A DNA stretch of 6,303 nucleotides from Clostridiaceae bacterium (GTDB taxonomy: Bacteria > Bacillota > Clostridia > Saccharofermentanales > UBA5734): NCBI GenBank assembly GCA_012519875.1, contig JAAYPL010000126.1, positions 1-6,303 on the forward strand, in the 5' to 3' direction. A program made the translations under genes and the position numbers. Below, one piece after another: positions 5,377 through 6,303 of the stretch. Positions within the stretch are counted from its first letter, which is position 1. Every line of letters begins with the position of its first letter. Below the pieces are notes generated by a model that saw nothing but the letters and a program-made list of their open reading frames with translations, made no database searches and was not told where the DNA came from.

Positions 5377-6303
5377 GTGACCCTGAACGTGACCTTAAAT
5401 AATAATGATATCCTTTACGAACTGGGGCAGTTCTTTGCAGATATGTTCCAGGACTTGAAAAGCGGGCTTTTGTTTTTCGGCGGACCGTTAGATATTGCGG
5501 TCGCTGTTCTCGATGTACTGGCCACCACGTTGGTTATTTTTTATATTTTAAAAATCCTCAGAGATTCACGAGCCTGGCAGCTCTTAAAGGGTGTTTTTCT
5601 GATTGTCGCCTTTGCCGTCATCTGCAGTTTGGCCGGATTGACTACGGTCGGTTTTATTTTCAACAACACAATGTCGGTTTTGGCTATTGCGTTTGTCATT
5701 ATTTTCCAGCCGGAGTTGCGCCGGGCATTGGAAACCTTTGGCCGCAACAGTTTTAGCGTGCTTTCTTCGGCTATTTCGCAGGAAGACGGCTATCGATCCC
5801 CCGGTTTGGTTCATAATTTGATTGAATCCATTGTTCGTGCCTGCGAAAAGATGGCCGAGACCCGGACCGGCGCCCTGATTATTCTGGAACGACAAACCCG
5901 GCTGGGTGACCTGATGGAACAGGAGAATGTCGTTTCCCTCGATGCCGCGGTTTCCGCGACCATGTTGCTGCAGATTTTTTATAAAGGATCACCTTTGCAT
6001 GACGGCGCGGTCCTGATTCGAAACGGCCGTGTAATGGCCGCCCGGATTCACGTGCCCTTGTCGGATAATTACCATTTGCGCAAAGATTATGGTACGCGGC
6101 ACCGGGCGGCGGTCGGCGCCAGTGAAATGGGCGACGCCATCGCCATCGTTGTTTCCGAAGAACGAGGATGCATCAGTCTGGCGGTCGAAGGAAGACTTTA
6201 CACCTTGGATAATGCGGACGCCTTGCGTACACTGCTTCACAAGCTGCTGGGCTCGGTTCGCTCGGGTGTCAGTCTAAGTTCGATCGGCAACCTTTTCCGC
6301 GGA
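5377..6303 (+). CDS. cdaA: Membrane-bound diadenylate cyclase CdaA (DacA), 3'-truncated by window edge
   Basis: This enzyme condenses two ATP into c-di-AMP, a messenger controlling potassium and osmolyte uptake, turgor and cell-wall homeostasis. 309 codons are open from the GTG at 5377 to the window end with no stop. Three hydrophobic helices lie at about 38-60, 70-88 and 91-110, ending in 'FVIIFQPELRRALE' (106-119), typical of CdaA. The cytoplasmic DAC domain covers about 147-275: 'TGALIILERQTRLGDL' (164-179), catalytic 'PLHDGA' with D209-G210-A211, and 'GTRHRAA' with R241-H242-R243, all intact. The N-terminus carries about 35 residues before the first helix, beginning VTLNVTLN. CdaA proteins are commonly near 270-285 residues, so this one is somewhat long, and its stop should lie soon after the edge. 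The typical next genes are cdaR (ybbR) and glmM, which cannot be seen here. The gene is 75 nt downstream of the Crp-like regulator on the same strand. Confidence 0.95.
   Translation, partial: MTLNVTLNNNDILYELGQFFADMFQDLKSGLLFFGGPLDIAVAVLDVLATTLVIFYILKILRDSRAWQLLKGVFLIVAFAVICSLAGLTTVGFIFNNTMSVLAIAFVIIFQPELRRALETFGRNSFSVLSSAISQEDGYRSPGLVHNLIESIVRACEKMAETRTGALIILERQTRLGDLMEQENVVSLDAAVSATMLLQIFYKGSPLHDGAVLIRNGRVMAARIHVPLSDNYHLRKDYGTRHRAAVGASEMGDAIAIVVSEERGCISLAVEGRLYTLDNADALRTLLHKLLGSVRSGVSLSSIGNLFRG

Overview
The window looks like chromosomal DNA of an anaerobic Firmicute, probably of the Clostridia with middling GC. This is an inference from protein style: a lipoprotein-type substrate-binding protein, a clostridial-type LivH/LivM pair, a DUF368 protein, a Crp/Fnr-family regulator with an 'RPSFSREL' recognition helix, and a CdaA-type diadenylate cyclase. 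Ribosome binding sites are strong and purine-rich, and the promoters are of the sigma-A/sigma-70 type. No rRNA, tRNA, CRISPR array, insertion sequence or phage gene was seen.

The left half (1-3309) lies on the minus strand. It is the promoter-proximal part of a branched-chain amino acid ABC importer operon, transcribed in the order livK (binding lipoprotein), livH and livM (permeases), then livG (ATPase), whose first 31 codons end at the window's left edge. A near-consensus promoter (3375-3403) drives it. A long hairpin sits between livK and livH, where the binding protein is usually produced in excess over the permeases. livH, livM and livG are packed tightly, with a 9-nt gap and then an 8-nt overlap.

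The 219-bp region 3310-3528 is a divergent promoter region. To its right, all on the plus strand, are popT (DUF368 polyprenyl-phosphate transporter), a Crp/Fnr-family regulator with its own consensus -10 element, and cdaA (dacA), a membrane-bound c-di-AMP synthase that runs off the right edge without a stop.

The left operon imports amino acids. The right-hand genes point to envelope and turgor homeostasis: recycling of the lipid carrier for cell-wall synthesis, and the second messenger c-di-AMP. The regulator between them lacks the cAMP-contacting Arg-Ser pair of classical CRP, so its signal is unknown. I see no clearly new system. The most interesting points are the popT-regulator-cdaA arrangement, the livK-livH hairpin and the unassigned ligand of the Crp-like protein.
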